The notes beneath the pieces are model-generated. The model did no database searches and was not told the origin of the DNA. It saw only the letters and a program-made list of their open reading frames with translations. 64,000 nt of DNA from Myripristis murdjan (Eukaryota; Chordata; Actinopteri; Holocentriformes; Holocentridae). The DNA lies in assembly GCF_902150065.1 (NCBI RefSeq), contig NC_043983.1:21963821-22027820 (forward strand), written 5' to 3'. Below, one piece after another: positions 1 through 12,966 of the stretch. The translations under genes and the position numbers were made by a program. The first letter of the stretch is position 1, and the number at the start of each line of letters is the position of its first letter.

Positions 1-815
1 AGCATATGTCTGTATAGTCATCGCACTGATATTTACCCTAAAAGCATATACACACTACTGTTGCAACTTATCCACACACACATACCCAGAAATACAATCA
101 TTCACACCGCTAAACATAAATTCAGCGCTCACAGCCCTTCCAATCCTTCACAGTGACAACAGCTCAGCAACCTTGCAAAAGAGTGTAACTGTAGAACTTC
201 TCCTCAAAGTACTTTTCCACTCTGCCAAGAACAAAGCCGAGACCTTATTTTAGTCAACAGCATGGGATTGTATTTTGCTTTGCCCAGCAGAACCAAAAGA
301 TGAAGTGTTCTGTTATACTGCTGCAAACTTGTACATTATTGCAATCATAATCAGTATAAATGGTCCTCTCACTCTTGGCATCACTGGAGAGAATGGTCTT
401 TAAATTAGATTTGTCTTTAAATTCGATATAGATGACAAGAGGACAGCCAAAATGTGTTTGTCAAAGATTATCTGAAACTAAGCCAGTCCTGGAGCAAATG
501 TCAGTGTGCGGGGTAACTTGACAACTGGCTCTCTGCACGGGAAGCAACCGATACCACAGAAAAAGAGGTGTTAGAATTCTAAGCATGGTATTTATGCAAG
601 TCTGAGATTGCTTTGCATCCCTGAAGAATAACACAGAAATCCACTTTGCAAAGGGCAAAAATTCCCACCTTGACCATTTACATTAATGACCTGGAAGAGC
701 GGCCAGTGCAAGAATTATGATGATAGTACCGACACATTTCATGCATTTCGTAGATATGAAGCTTTTCTTCTCTGAAATGACGGCAGATGTAAAGTAAGAA
801 CCACAGAGAACTCAC

Positions 816-880
816 CCTTGGTAGTTGGGTACGTTGGCAATAACCAGTATCTTCTTCTCTTTTCCTCCCATATCTCTCAT
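816..880 (-). CDS. Possible first coding exon of an unidentified gene running off the left edge
   Basis: On the minus strand an ATG at 880 opens 21 codons (start MRDMGGKEKK, end NVPNYQ) and runs into a good splice donor, GG|GTGAGT, after 816 in phase 2. The remaining exons would lie to the left, partly or wholly outside the window. I do not recognise the protein. The Kozak context is ordinary and a (CA)n tract lies just upstream, so this could be chance. A longer open frame of 242 codons covering the same bases is low-complexity and reads through the donor, so it is not believed. Confidence 0.22.
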
Positions 881-1595
881 GGGTATGATGGTGTCCCCCT
901 GGTTTCTGCTCTCCTCTGGTGTGTGTGTGTGTGTGTACGTGCACGACTCCTGGGCTGTGGCTGTGGGACAGGATGCTCTCTTCCCTGCTCAGGTCAGTGC
1001 AGCGGACAGGGCAAGTCAGAGGAGGAGACAGATTTATCCAGTGTGTGCAGACATAGAGAGAGAGAGAGCGAGTGAGAGAGAGAGAGCTCAGCGGACAGTG
1101 CTGGTTGGTAGTGGCACTCTGCAGTGGGAGCCACAGATGTCGGGGTAAGTCAAAAGCATGAGGGAGGGGGGAGGGGAGGATAAGGGGGATCAGAGAGGGT
1201 GTTTGTGTAGCACCAGAGGAGGGAGGGAGGGAGGGGGGGGATCTCTGGTCCGGGACCTGGGGACCACAAGCAGGGACAGAACGTAGGAAACGTTCCAGGG
1301 AATGTGGCTTGTTATAATGGAACGCGTGGCATGCCAGAGTGCCATGTGTCCCTCCGTGGGGAGGGATGATGGACTTGAGGAGAGATAGAGGAGTGCAGTG
1401 GAGCAAAGAAGAAACAGAGTTTTTAAAGGGGGAGGAGGGTGTCAGGGAGCCCCTGTGAGGGACTGGAGAATTGAGATTGGAGACAAATATGTGTTTTTTG
1501 TGGCTTAAGTCGATGGGATCTCTGCTGTTCTGCTGTAAAGGCCCTGTGCTGTTTTGTGTAGGAATAAATGAAGAACCTCTCCAACTGGACTCGGT

Positions 1596-1597
1596 AC

Positions 1598-1678
<81 letters not shown>

Positions 1679-1690
1679 AAGAGAGAGAGG
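1596..1690. repeat. Compound (TA)n(GA)n microsatellite
   Basis: About 9 TA units are followed by roughly 30 GA units. Simple repeat visible by eye, likely polymorphic in length. Confidence 0.95.
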
Positions 1691-2725
1691 GGGGATGGTG
1701 GGGGTGTAATGGGTCAGCTATGAGACTTGTAACCCCGAAGGGTCACACCCCTGATCCCCAAACATACACAAACACACATGCATGCACAGAAGTTATTTTG
1801 ACAAAAGGGATTTTGGTTCCTGCAACAAAAGTAAAAGTCATTTTGGATGAATTATTTAAAGGTTGCTAAGGGTCAACGGAAGTGAGGACCCTTTAGATTC
1901 ATCTGAGAAAAAAAAACATAAAATAAACATGTAATTTTGTGGCCGAGTCTATACTGTAGTTCTCATTGCTGGACTGACTCAAATTACGTGCTTATTCCAC
2001 GGTCCACTCAGCTGAGTATAAAGGGTCCTCATTTAAATCAACCCTTGGCAACTTTGCAATAGTGCGTTTAAGTCATTAGCTCTCCTAAAACCTCTGCCCG
2101 CACACAAGCAACATTTTCATAAACGGATTCCCTGCTTTTGGATGAGCAGCTGGCAGCAAAATGTGTTTTGGGTTGACACTTCATCGCCTTACATAAATTT
2201 CTCCTGTGTAAGAGCCTTTCGGATGATTTTCTCATTATCAGCTGTTCTTTTTTATCATCATCATCTGCTGTTCTTCTGACCTTTCCAGTAGTCAGTTTCG
2301 TCTCTCTCTTTCGCCCATGATACTGAATACTCTCTTACTCCTCTGTTGCCCTCCTGTCCCTGTACCTTCTTTATTTGTGTTAATTGGCTCAACTGTTGCC
2401 GGTTGTCATAGGGTTTAACAGTACTTTACAACAACCCCTGTGTGCTGTACTGGAGCAAATGTTTGCACTTCTTCTTGTGCTATGTTTAGCTCAACTTCAA
2501 TTAGATTATGTTCAGGCCGTGGTCATATTGATCACAGGACATAGTCTGAGTATGCATTTACACCCGTGTTATTGCTTTTAATCATGCTTTGGTACAGGGG
2601 ACAATGCTCATGTTCAGTGGGCCAAATATTGTATGACGGATTTATGAGGGAAATATTACAAAAACAGTTTACAGCTTCATAGTGCTGTCTGTTATTTATT
2701 TATTCGCTTAGTATCTCAAAATCAG

Positions 2726-3410
2726 GGGTGGAAGTAGTTATATTTACTTATATTACTATAACTGAGTAGATGTTTTGTGTAACCGTATGTCACTGATTAT
2801 CTTTTTAAAGTCAGTAATTTTACTTAAGTACATTTTTTTGCTTGAGTCTTGTACTTCACTACATTTTAAATCATATCAATTACAGGGAACAAATGACAGA
2901 TTGTGGAACTTTTCACAATGAACGCTCAGTCAGCAAAGATGAGAAGAGGAACCTGCTAAGACTTTGTTGGTTCTACTTTTTGTCATTTCTATTATTTCCG
3001 ATAAAGGCTGCATGATGAGAAACTGCAGATGGTCGATGGAATCGAGACCATTTCGACTCAAATGTGGAACAAGTGTGGAAAAAGAGGAATAATATCAGTG
3101 AGTTATGACAAGAGCCATGCAGACTCAACCACTGCATGATGTCCTTCCATTACGCTTTTGTTTGTTGAGTCTACAGGGTCCTCACTTCAGTCAACCCTCG
3201 GCAAATTTGTGAGTCTTTGAAGGCTTGTAGTCTGATCTGTGTTGTCTCCTTCTGTAACTGCATGGAAAAGATCACAGGTCTAACACAATTACTTTTTTGA
3301 AAAAGTAACTCAGTAACTTTTACTCCCAGTGCATTTTAAATCTGATAACTTTTACTTTTACTGCAGCAGATTTTTACAGCAGTTCCTCAGCAGATTTACT
3401 TGTGGTTAGT
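2726..3410. repeat. Degenerate teleost interspersed repeat (non-autonomous DNA transposon type)
   Basis: The block opens with GGGGTGGAAGTAGTTATATT and is rich in words such as TTTTACTTAAGTA, CTTGTACTTCACTACATTTT and, in inverted sense near its end, AAGTAACTCAGTAACTTTTAC. These words typify a very common fish repeat. Ends are too decayed to place precisely. A second copy lies at 6,940-7,360. Confidence 0.5.
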
Positions 3411-3419
3411 TTATTTTAA

Positions 3420-6400
3420 CTATTGCCATAATCACGTATCAAAGCAATGTTCTCTGGGAACTGTAAAACCCCAGATATTCAACTCCAGAACCCCAAAATG
3501 CAACTTAATAAAGAATAGGAGCAATTTTAGAAAACAGTATTATCTTTAAACACCATAATCAGCCTAGTGAAGAAAACATATGAAGGCCAACTGCAAAACA
3601 AACCTTGGTTGTCAGACATGCCCGCCACCTGCCAGTCCCTTTTGGTGCTGGTTATACTGGGCATTTCAAGAAGTAACATGTCTGCTTTTATTATGGCCGC
3701 CGCAAAGCATTTAACCAGCGTTTATATAGGCCACGGTATATTGTATACTGCTGTTAAACACTTTTAAATGGTCCACGACTGTTTGTTTTTGAAGACCACA
3801 AGCTTCATTAAGCAACCAAAATCACATTAAACTAGAAGAATATTTTTCTCTTTAACAAAGATGGCTGGTGACATGTCAGTGATGAAGTGCTTTTAGTGTA
3901 AGATAGATTAAGAAAGTCATTTCACATAGTTTCCCCGGCTGGTTTACATGAAGCAGACACGCTGAACTTCATGGGCCACGTTGTACAGTCAGTGCAACTT
4001 TGAAAGCCGTGTTTACTGCGTGGTATTTTGTGTGAATTCTCAGACTAATATGTTGTGTAAACTGTCTGGTATGGTCATGGCACAGTTAGAAAGATGTATC
4101 ATATCACAGCTTTTGCGAGGGCCACTGACACCGCATAGAGTGCAAATCTTTGGGGCACTAACTGCACGCGAGCCAGAAAACAAAAGATGCGCACTTTAGA
4201 AGCTGGCAGGTGACCGACTGTATACTTGACACAGTTTTCCAAAGGCCTCACTTAATCTTACCTGGAATCTCAATCAGGAGGGCAGATTCCCTGGTGATCC
4301 TTTGAGAAGGTCACAGCTGTGTGGAGTCTGGCATGCCAGCTGACCACCGTCGTCTGCCGCAGATTGCATATGGAGGGACAAACCTGGTTCCCTCGATTGT
4401 CAGGATTAAGAGCATCATGTGTGCCTTGATTTGAAGTGCGTTCATAGAGGATGGAGCCACACATTCAGCACAGCATCATGCACTCATTGGAAATATGTAG
4501 CATCTATTTAAGGTTGTATTGTCCAGGCAAGTGATGATACGGTGATAAATAAAAATTTCAGTTAACTGTAAACTGCAGTTGGTGATCACCATGAGGTAAA
4601 CAAAGATCATTATAAACAAAATATGATTGAATTTTCAGAAAAGAGCTGATTTATGCTTTTTGCCTTAGAATATCCTATACTCATTATCACTGACATCAGT
4701 TTGATGCTGCTCACTATGATATATATAATTAAGTCCCATTATAGAGATTTACATCAGGCTGAGAACGGGGGAAAACTGTATTCTGCAACTAAAAACACTT
4801 ATTAACCGTGCTATTTCTTTGGGGTCAGTGTGACCCCATTCAATGTTTAATGTGTCTATATACATCTTTTTTTGTTTCATATTTAATTACTTTTCCTAAT
4901 TTAACAGGGACAACTGGTAACCATGAAATTAACAATGTCCTGTACACATTTAGTATACCCATAGGTGTTTTGTTGCAGGTCTATGTGACCCCTGGCTTTT
5001 TAGCTGTGTAAAACATATAAAAAATGTCGACATTTTACACACATTTGTTTTAGTTGTTTTGGTTGATACTGAGGAAGTATCAGGCTTGTTATAGACAAGC
5101 CATTTATAGTCTTGAAAAAACTTCCCTCTGCTTTCACCATACCAGTAGTAGTGTGAGAACCAGTCCATTTCATGTGACATTTGGGAGGGAAAACATGACT
5201 CGATTCCCACTAGTCAACAGAAAGTATGTGACACATACACTTGGGTAACAGTTTTTATTATAATAATGTTCTGGAGGTTTGAATTGCTGGGGTCACATTT
5301 ACCACCGGGGTAAAAAAAATGTTAGTAAATATGAGTGTAGATGAATTTATGCTCTACTACAGTCCTGCAAGCAAGAGACATAACACTGAACATGTATATA
5401 GAAGAGTGTTTCCCTGTCCTTTTTGACTGGCATGTCTTACTGTGTGATACTGCTGACATATTGCTCCCAAGTGCTAATGGCAGAAGTTACCATCAGACGT
5501 GTATATTCAGCAACAAGAGCATCAGATATGAAATCTGTATTTTTCCACTGTGTCTGGGAGCAGCATCTAATTTCAAACAACTTAAACTGGTTTCACTTAA
5601 AGTGCTTAGCTTGATGGATTTAGAAATCTGAGCATACGTGGTGGGAGATGCTGCACAGTGATCATCTTTTATGTTGGTTCAAACTAAGGTGTGGAATCTT
5701 TCAAGCATCTGCATCAGCTATGTAACACCTTATTTGGTTGCGTCTAAAGAGAGTAATAACCACTAGAGACAAGCATTAAAAAGACATCATTAGGATGAGT
5801 ATTGTAAGCATTCAAGTAAAGGCGGTATCCAGTGATATACCATGGACATATTTACCATGGTATCACATAGACAGCATGCATTCTGCCAGTCACACACACA
5901 CACACACAAACACATATAGACTTACAACTGCCCATTAATCCACCACACGATCATTTCACCCACACTGTAGAACTTGAGTTAAAAAGTAGGTTATGAAGGT
6001 TGTAAGTCTTTGTAAATGGCTACAGGCAGTTTAACTCTGTAAACTTTATCCACCAACCCAAAGTAATGTGGATGGTCCAGGGTTGGGTTCAAGTTATATT
6101 TGATCTCTCATAAATTCATTGGTCAGTACAGGTAAGCTGCTAGACCTTGGCTTTAGATTGACACTCACAGTGCCCATGTGTTATTTTGGAACAAACAGCT
6201 CATCATATTGCATGTGTTTACTCTCTCTCAAACATTTTGAATTTTTTCCACAGCACCGTCTTATTCAGACTACTGTATTCCCTGTGTCACCAATGCCGCA
6301 GTGCAGTAGGCAGGCTTTAGGGGACGCCGGCCTTTATTTGTTTTGTAATTTGTGCTAGGGCAGAACCAGATCATGTAAGCCATGGTCCCTGTGAGTTTAT

Positions 6401-6930
6401 AACCGTTAACGATGAGTGTGGCAGAGACAGCGGCATCAGAGTGTCTGCCATGTGCCTTTCCGGAGGACAAAGGTAAAATAAGTCAAACAATGTGAAATCC
6501 CCCCCTCTGCTGCCTACTGCAAGCTGAACTCCTGCTTCGCTTTCATCTTGCGCTCTTAAAAAAGTCAGAATAACAATGTTGAGATTTATGAGGGCTTAAA
6601 TACGCTCTGACAGCAGATGTGGGGCAACCCCCCCACACACACACCCTACTGTCAAGTGCAACATATAAAAAAATAAGCATCACATCAATTTCTACCCAAC
6701 TTCTTTTTTTAGTTAACTAATAAAATTGTAAATACTTGAGGCAAATAATAATAATAATAATAATCAATTTCATTATTAATTGTTAGAAGCAGGAAGGACT
6801 GCCACAATTCAAAGTAAGAAAAATAAAGAAGTATACCACTGTAAAAATCATGTGGCAATTACTGGCCTAATAATAAGCTATAGGAGCTTTATTCCCACCA
6901 GGTCTGACATTAAGGAGTAATGTCGCACAA
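3420..6930. other. Gene-free stretch
   Basis: I see no exon with paired splice sites and a convincing protein. Short open frames are at chance length. A (CA)n run lies near 5,893-5,908. GGGGTCANTGTGACCCC-type words at 4,820-4,840 and 5,290 may be edges of an old TTAA-targeting element, but the pairing is weak. Confidence 0.5.
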
Positions 6931-6939
6931 GGGTAAGTT

Positions 6940-7360
6940 CATTTATTCAGTTATTGTATGTAAGTACATTGTTGAGGCACTGGTACTTTATTTAAGTATT
7001 TCTACGTTGTGATACTTGGCACTCCTGCTGCACTACATTTTAGAGGAAAATACAATACTGTTTACACCACACCACATTTGACTTACAGCTGTAGTAACAA
7101 GTAAGTAAGTGAGTAAGTGAGTAAGTGAGTAAGTACGTAAGTACGTAAGTAAGTGACAAATATGGAGTAGTTAGGTCTAGCACCACCTGGACACCCTGTA
7201 ACCTTAAAATACCTCCTATGGGTTAATGACATAATGGGTTAATGATTTAACACTCTGAATGGACATTTTTCACAATGACTACTTTTGGTGTTTAAGTACT
7301 GCTTATACTTCTATACTAATTTTACTTGCTGGACATTTACTTTTAATGCAGTATTATTCT
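6940..7360. repeat. Second copy of the degenerate repeat at 2.7-3.4 kb, with an AAGT microsatellite inside
   Basis: Same vocabulary as 2,726-3,410 (GGTACTTTATTTAAGTATTT, TGCACTACATTTTAGAG, TTTACTTTTAATGCAGTATT). A tetranucleotide run of AAGT/GAGT/ACGT units at about 7,099-7,155 sits in the middle and probably grew from the AAGTA words of the repeat itself. Confidence 0.5.
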
Positions 7361-9700
7361 GTTATGTTATACATGCTTTTACTTATGTAAAGAATGTGAA
7401 AGCTGTTTATACCACGATGTGGCAGTCCTATCATCATGTTCCATCATCATCACCCTCACTTGCCACAAAGCTAGCTCCCATTTCCCCATCCCCTTTGCCG
7501 TCATAGATGACATGGCTCAGGAGCATGTGGAAAGCATCAGGGCCCTGGTGATGATGGGCTATGTTGACAGGAGGACATGGAGACACTGCGGCTAATGGAA
7601 CTGTCCTTGTTATGAGCAATACAGCTCAGAAAGGAGGCGACTGAGGCCGGTATGTGACTTTCCTCTTCAGAGGGGCTTTACGGAGGACAGGCTGACCCAC
7701 CAGTATGGCTCTCTGTCAAACATGAACATCAGTCTTCACATCTTAATTCCATACACTCACACATACACACAAACACACACAGCAATGTAGTGGCAATGGC
7801 ACCACTGAGCTGGCTTGTGAGAAATCCGGAATTCCTAAATCATTCCCTAACTCCTGTAGTCGGAAATGATGCAGCAATAATTTCACAACTTTCAGAATGG
7901 TAATCCTCAAGACGGGGCAAGGGAAGAGAAATAGAAAAGAGAGGCCTTATTCCTGGCAGCATTTCCCTTTGGCTCTCTCTAGTGGAAATATTAGAAAACA
8001 GACTTTAAACCCACACTGCATGCAGTGCATATTAGAACTTTAAACTTTGGGCATATTAGTATAAACTTTTACAATATTTTTCCTTTATGATCCCACAATT
8101 TATTTCTGAACACTTGTATTAGCTTTTGTATTGTATCTTTGATGGCATTGTATAAGTAGATTGTTGTTGCGTTGTGTAAAGCCTAGCTGTCGTTATGTGG
8201 CTGCTACTAGGGATCCTAATAAAACAAGAAAACAATAATTACAGGGTTTGGGGCAGAACTGTAATAATGAGTTCCAAACATTTATATTCCATACTCTCTC
8301 CATTTGGAGAGAAAGTTTCATGTTAACTGTTAGGTCATCAGCCACATATAGAGCAAATGTGTCTTTGTCTTTTCCCAGTAATGAAGTAAAAGAAAAGTAA
8401 ACTACATAAATAAATGTAAAAATATGTCTATTCTGACACCCCTAGACCAGTCAGAATAGATTTAACGCTGGAGAAAATTGGGAGAGGGAAGGGAATAAGG
8501 ACTTCTATAGGGCAGACAGTAAAAGGGAGGTTACAGTATGTGATGTATAAGTCTAGAGTCCAAGGGTTGCAATGAATCAGAAATGTTTGTGGCCCCTCAG
8601 CCATGACTACCAACGCAACTGCTTGTAAAATTACTCAAAGATGACGTAGGACAGCCTGTGAGATCTCATTGTCTCTAATGATGGGTGGAGACAGGATTAA
8701 ATCCCTACCTTAAATCACACACGCACACCTTTGTTGGCATAAACTTAAATACATTTTTTCCAAGACTGAAGAGAACACTCTGCTACAAAAAGTTAAAGTC
8801 ACCTGTGTGGCACAATATGAGAACGCCTCTCACTATGACAAAACCCCAAAACAACCAAGCTGTGTATAAAGCACATTTTGTGACAATCTTGTATAGATGA
8901 TTTGTATACATGTTAATAATAATTCACCAACACTTGTCTCAATACAGTAGGCAGTTTAAACGAGGGATTTGCTTGCCTGCTTTAGTGCACAGAAAAGTTA
9001 TTTTTCCACACTTGGGATTGGCAAACATATCATCCCAGTAGCCATGTGGTTTTTGCCACATCAGTTTCGCAGTGATCCAACTGTCGTTTTCACTCAACTC
9101 AGTTTATTGTTTTTAAAACTCAAATGTAAAATGTGCTGTTCTTTTGTGCAGCTGGCGAACGGGCAAATTCCACAAGTCTGTGATAACATTATGTGACAGA
9201 CTTGGCAGGGCACCTCTGCCAGCCTTTACACCAACCAAACGAACCAACCACACTTTATTTCAGCAAGACTTTAAACTGTGTTTTTTTTTTTTTTTTTTAA
9301 ATTGGCAAAGTGCACTAAAACATAGCCTACACTGAGAAAAAAAAAGTCCTTTCCATCTTTGTAGGGGGCACAAGCATCGTCAGGGAAGCAGTGCCCAGCC
9401 TGCCTCCCTCTTCAACTTCATGAGCTCATTTCTCTCCTGTGGCACTAGAACAACATCCCAAGTTTTATTTTGATATTCGTGTTGTGTCACTGTTTCATTC
9501 AATCTGCGTTTCCATTGTTCGTTCCTCTTATATAATGTTATCGTCACCTGACAGTTATCACACCACATTCCCCACCCACTGTAAAGCACCGCATTTTCCC
9601 TGGTCAATAAATGTGTGGTAGCAGGTGACTTGGCCCAGCAGCCTGCAGCCTGTGTTTACCCACTTTGCCAGGACCCTGCTGTTGGCATCTCACTAGGGTT
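7361..9700. other. Gene-free stretch upstream of the serpin gene
   Basis: No supported coding exon. A fragment at 7,512-7,600 reads DMAQEHVESIRALVMMGYVD in one frame behind a plausible acceptor, but it meets a stop and was not accepted. A T(18) tract is at about 9,281-9,298. Three TTAGGG-like units near 9,698-9,715 form a very short interstitial telomere-like motif. Confidence 0.5.
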
Positions 9701-9759
9701 AGGGTTAGGGTTATTTTTTTCGGAAACGTTGTTGATTTTAAGTTACTTTCACTTTGCAG

Positions 9760-9805
9760 GTCGGACGCGTGCGTGCCCGTGCTTCACTCGCTGTGGAAAG
9801 ATCAG
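9760..9805 (+). other. Candidate 5' untranslated exon of the serpin gene
   Basis: A 46-base stretch is bounded by a good acceptor (CTTTCACTTTGCAG ending at 9,759) and a donor (ATCAG|GTAAAA at 9,806). It has no start codon. It lies 480 bases before the coding exon, which has its own acceptor (GTTTCACAG) ending at 10,284. Its assignment to this gene is inferred from position. Confidence 0.35.
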
Positions 9806-10305
9806 GTAAAAAAAAAAAATCATACCACAGTTAATAGCCTACTGTGGATCAGTTTCTTGTAATCTACCCAAATTAGCTCACATGGAAGTGGTTAGCCAGG
9901 ATTGCATTTGACTGCCTGTGGTGGCTATGTTTTTACGGCTTCATTTCCGGGATAGCCCTGCTGTATGAGCAGGCTTGAGCTGAGGAGTGAACAGCATTGA
10001 CGGTGCACATACTGCGCAGTGAATACTTCGCAATATGCGTTGTAAACATATGCCAACATATGGTTAGGCAGTAGACATCACTGCAAAGCCTGAGGGAGAC
10101 CAAACCATATGCGGCGTTTCAGTGTTTATGTTTGAAAAGCTCAGGTGTGTGGTCAGCAGTGCTTACGACGTAGGTTATTTTGTCGCAATAAATCATGAAA
10201 TCCACTTCCTGTCTAAAGGTAAATGTAGGCTATCGTTACAGGATGGAATAACTCAGCAGTTTAATTTGCTCATGCGTTTCACAGGAGGATCATACCCAGG
10301 CGGCC

Positions 10306-12966
10306 ATGGCCAACTTCAGTTGTTCCAACACAGTTTTTGCCTTAGAGCTGTTCCGCGCTCTGAGCCAAGCCAACCCTGCTGGGAATGTCTTCATCTCCCC
10401 TTTGAGCATCAGCTCAGCCTTGGCTATGGTCTACCTGGGCGCCAAAGGAGACACAGCCACCCAGATGGCAAAAGTAAGGACATTCTCACGCTTGAACACA
10501 GTGAGGACTTTATGGACAAGTGCCCTATTTTGGGACCAAGGCTCAATTTACAGATTATTTGACACAGAGACCATAATTTCACCGGTTGCTTCAGTATTGA
10601 GCCTGATATGAATGTGCTGCAGGTTCAGCGGTCAATGGGGTAATCATAAATGGGTTTGAAAAACTAAGATAAGTTACTTTACTGAAAGAACCTAGCCCCA
10701 ACCCTAAGGACACCTGCACTTTGACCTCATTACCTGCCTCTGGAACAAAGGACCCTACAGAAGATAAGGTTGTAAAAGGGGCAGTCACACATAGAGCAGT
10801 GGAGTCATATAACGTTAAATCTATGGCGCTTTCAAGCAGCACAGAGGTTTATTAACACATTAGCCTGAATATGTTCTTGAGCTGAATATCAGTCTATGTT
10901 CTGACAATAGAACTTGCATTTGCATCCATTCAAAAACAGTTTCAGTTCTGCAATTCTGAGTTAATGGAACCCTGCTTTAGAATATAGTTCGAACTAAAAC
11001 ATGAACAAAGTTACAAACATTTCCGTGTTTTGTGGATCACATCACTTTCTCTGTCAAGCAGTTACATTTTGAGGTTTCAGCGGTAACCTCTCTGAAATCC
11101 CCGTGCCACTGAACTCTCTGTGCTTTCTTGCTTTCACATCTGTATTCACCTTCTGCAAAAACTCTTTTTTTAGGGGTGATTTATGTTTTTTTTTTTTTTT
11201 TCTGATGAAACTCGTTCTCTGAATTCCATACAGGCCCTCTCATTCAGCTTGGATAAAGACATCCACACAGACTTCCAAACACTCAACGCTGCCATCAACT
11301 CACCATCCGCTTCATACATCCTGAAACTAGCCAACCGCCTTTATGGAGAAAATACTTCCAACTTCCTCCAGGTGAGATTTCACACATCTGCTCAACGCAA
11401 AAGATCAGGTCAGTCGGACTGTGCGGATTCAAAGACTCACTCTGTTTCCTGCAGGAATTCTTGGATGCCACACAGAAATTCTATGATGCAGACCTGAAGG
11501 CTGTAAATTTCATCGGGGCCCCCGAAGACTGCAGGGTGGAGATCAACAGCTGGGTGGAGCAGCAGACCGAGAGTAAGAATATCCACCTTAACATGAAATA
11601 ATGTTTATTCCTGTGATGCATTCAGGAAAAAAAAAAAAAAAAAAAGTTCTGTTGCCTTCCTGAATAAGCGATAAGCATTCAGTGGTCAATTTGTGTGTTT
11701 CCTTTCAGATAAGATCAAAGATCTTCTGAAGCCAGGCACAGTCAGCAGTATGACAAGATTGGCCCTGGTCAATGCCATCTATTTCAAAGGCAACTGGATG
11801 AACCGCTTTAATGAGGAAAACACCCAAGAGATGCCCTTTAAAGTCAACCAGGTGAGTACAGATGCACTGATGAATATGGACTGTATGATGAACATTACAC
11901 AAGATGAATTTTCATTCTCAGGATACAGTTTGGTTTGGTTTGAAACTTGGGAAATAACTTTCAGTGCACTCTAACGTGGTCAGATTTCCTGATTGTCTGT
12001 GTTTCCTGTGTGTCAGAATGAGACCAGGCCAGTCCAGATGATGTACCAGATGAAAAAGTTGCCCTTCAATTACATCCCGGAGCACAGGCTGCAGATCCTG
12101 GAGCTGCCCTACATGCAGCAAGAGCTCAGCATGTTCATCCTGCTGCCTTTTGAGTCTACAGAGTGCTCTGACCCCCTGCTCCAGGTACACAATCCAAAAA
12201 CAGACATCCTCTGACGAAAAGACCCCTTGTCTGCTCTGTTTAACTTCATGAGCAAACTGGTACAAGGGGAGATATACCACATGTCCTGTGAACTGTGATG
12301 ACTTATTTTCCCTCTTGGAGATGTGTAACAGTGAGCTAACTAATGACTTACCAGATAATAACTCCACATTTACATTTTCAGTTGTAACATCTACCCAGCT
12401 AAACATTGAGCAAATGAGACACAGCTTACACTACACAAAAATAATGATATTTCATCGGGCAACAGTGAACGCATACTTTGTGATAACTCTGTTTAGTCTG
12501 TAAATATGAGAGACATGCAATGAAATGTGTGTGTGTGTGTGTATGTGTGATACTGTAGCTGGAGAATGAGCTAACCCAGGAGAGATTGGATGAGTGGACC
12601 AACAGAGAAAACATGGACATCCACTCAGAAATCATAGTTCATCTTCCCAAGTTCAAGCTGGAGGAGCAGTACGAGCTGATGGAGCCTCTGGCCAAACTGG
12701 GCATGACAGATGTGTTCAGCGGAGACACGGCAGACCTGTCCGGAATGAATGGCGCGGGAGGCCTCTTCCTGTCTACGGTGGCCCACAAGGCCTTTGTGGA
12801 GGTGAACGAGGAGGGCACAGAGGCTGCTGCAGCCACAGCTGGTATAGCAGCCTTTTGTGCGCTGAGAGAAGAACGCTTCACCGCAGACCACCCCTTCCTC
12901 TTCTTCATTAGACACAACAAGACCAAGTCCATTCTATTCTTTGGCAGGTTCTCCTCTCCTCAGTAG
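10306..12966 (+). CDS. serpinb1: Clade B serpin, leukocyte elastase inhibitor-like
   Basis: Intracellular serine-protease inhibitor of the ov-serpin family. Coding exons are 10306-10473, 11234-11371, 11455-11572, 11709-11851, 12017-12184 and 12559-12966. They join in frame to 380 aa with no signal peptide, as in SERPINB1. Landmarks include the N-terminal [12 protein letters not shown] helix, [44 protein letters not shown], the hinge [12 protein letters not shown] and the C-terminal [16 protein letters not shown]. There is no long C-D loop insertion, which fits B1 rather than B2 or B10. The reactive loop reads [13 protein letters not shown], keeping the Phe-Cys pair that human SERPINB1 uses as P1 for chymotrypsin-like and elastase-like targets. 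It appears one residue shorter than the human loop after that pair. The start at 10306 (GGCGGCCATGG) has a good Kozak context and follows the acceptor ending at 10,284. A (TG)n tract precedes the last acceptor. Other B-clade paralogues (B6, B14) are less likely but not excluded. Confidence 0.93.

Larger units (their letters stand above)
1..2700. other. Gene-poor stretch with microsatellites
   Basis: Apart from the doubtful exon at 816-880, I see no supported gene here. The stretch holds a (TG)n run near 920-936, a purine-rich block at 1060-1090, a (TA)n-(GA)n compound microsatellite near 1596-1690, and G-rich low-complexity sequence around 1160-1245. Open frames through these repeats encode monotonous peptides such as poly-Ser-Leu and are not genes. 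Confidence 0.6.

Noticed and set aside
678-1406. 242-codon minus-strand open frame
   Set aside because: Low-complexity Ser/Pro/His/Leu text created by (CA)n and pyrimidine tracts, reading through a good donor, with no domain.
4800-5340. Possible TTAA-targeting (piggyBac-type) MITE with GGGGTCA...TGACCCC ends
   Set aside because: The inverted ends match over only short words and no TTAA pair could be placed with confidence.
7512-7650. Exon-like fragment reading DMAQEHVESIRALVMMGYVD
   Set aside because: Acceptor and donor look plausible but the frame hits a stop inside, and no partner exon was found.
9698-9715. TTAGGG units as an interstitial telomere
   Set aside because: Only about three units; too short to mean more than chance or a repaired break.
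10122-10562. 146-codon frame overlapping the serpin start
   Set aside because: Out-of-frame shadow of the first serpin coding exon extending into both flanking introns.
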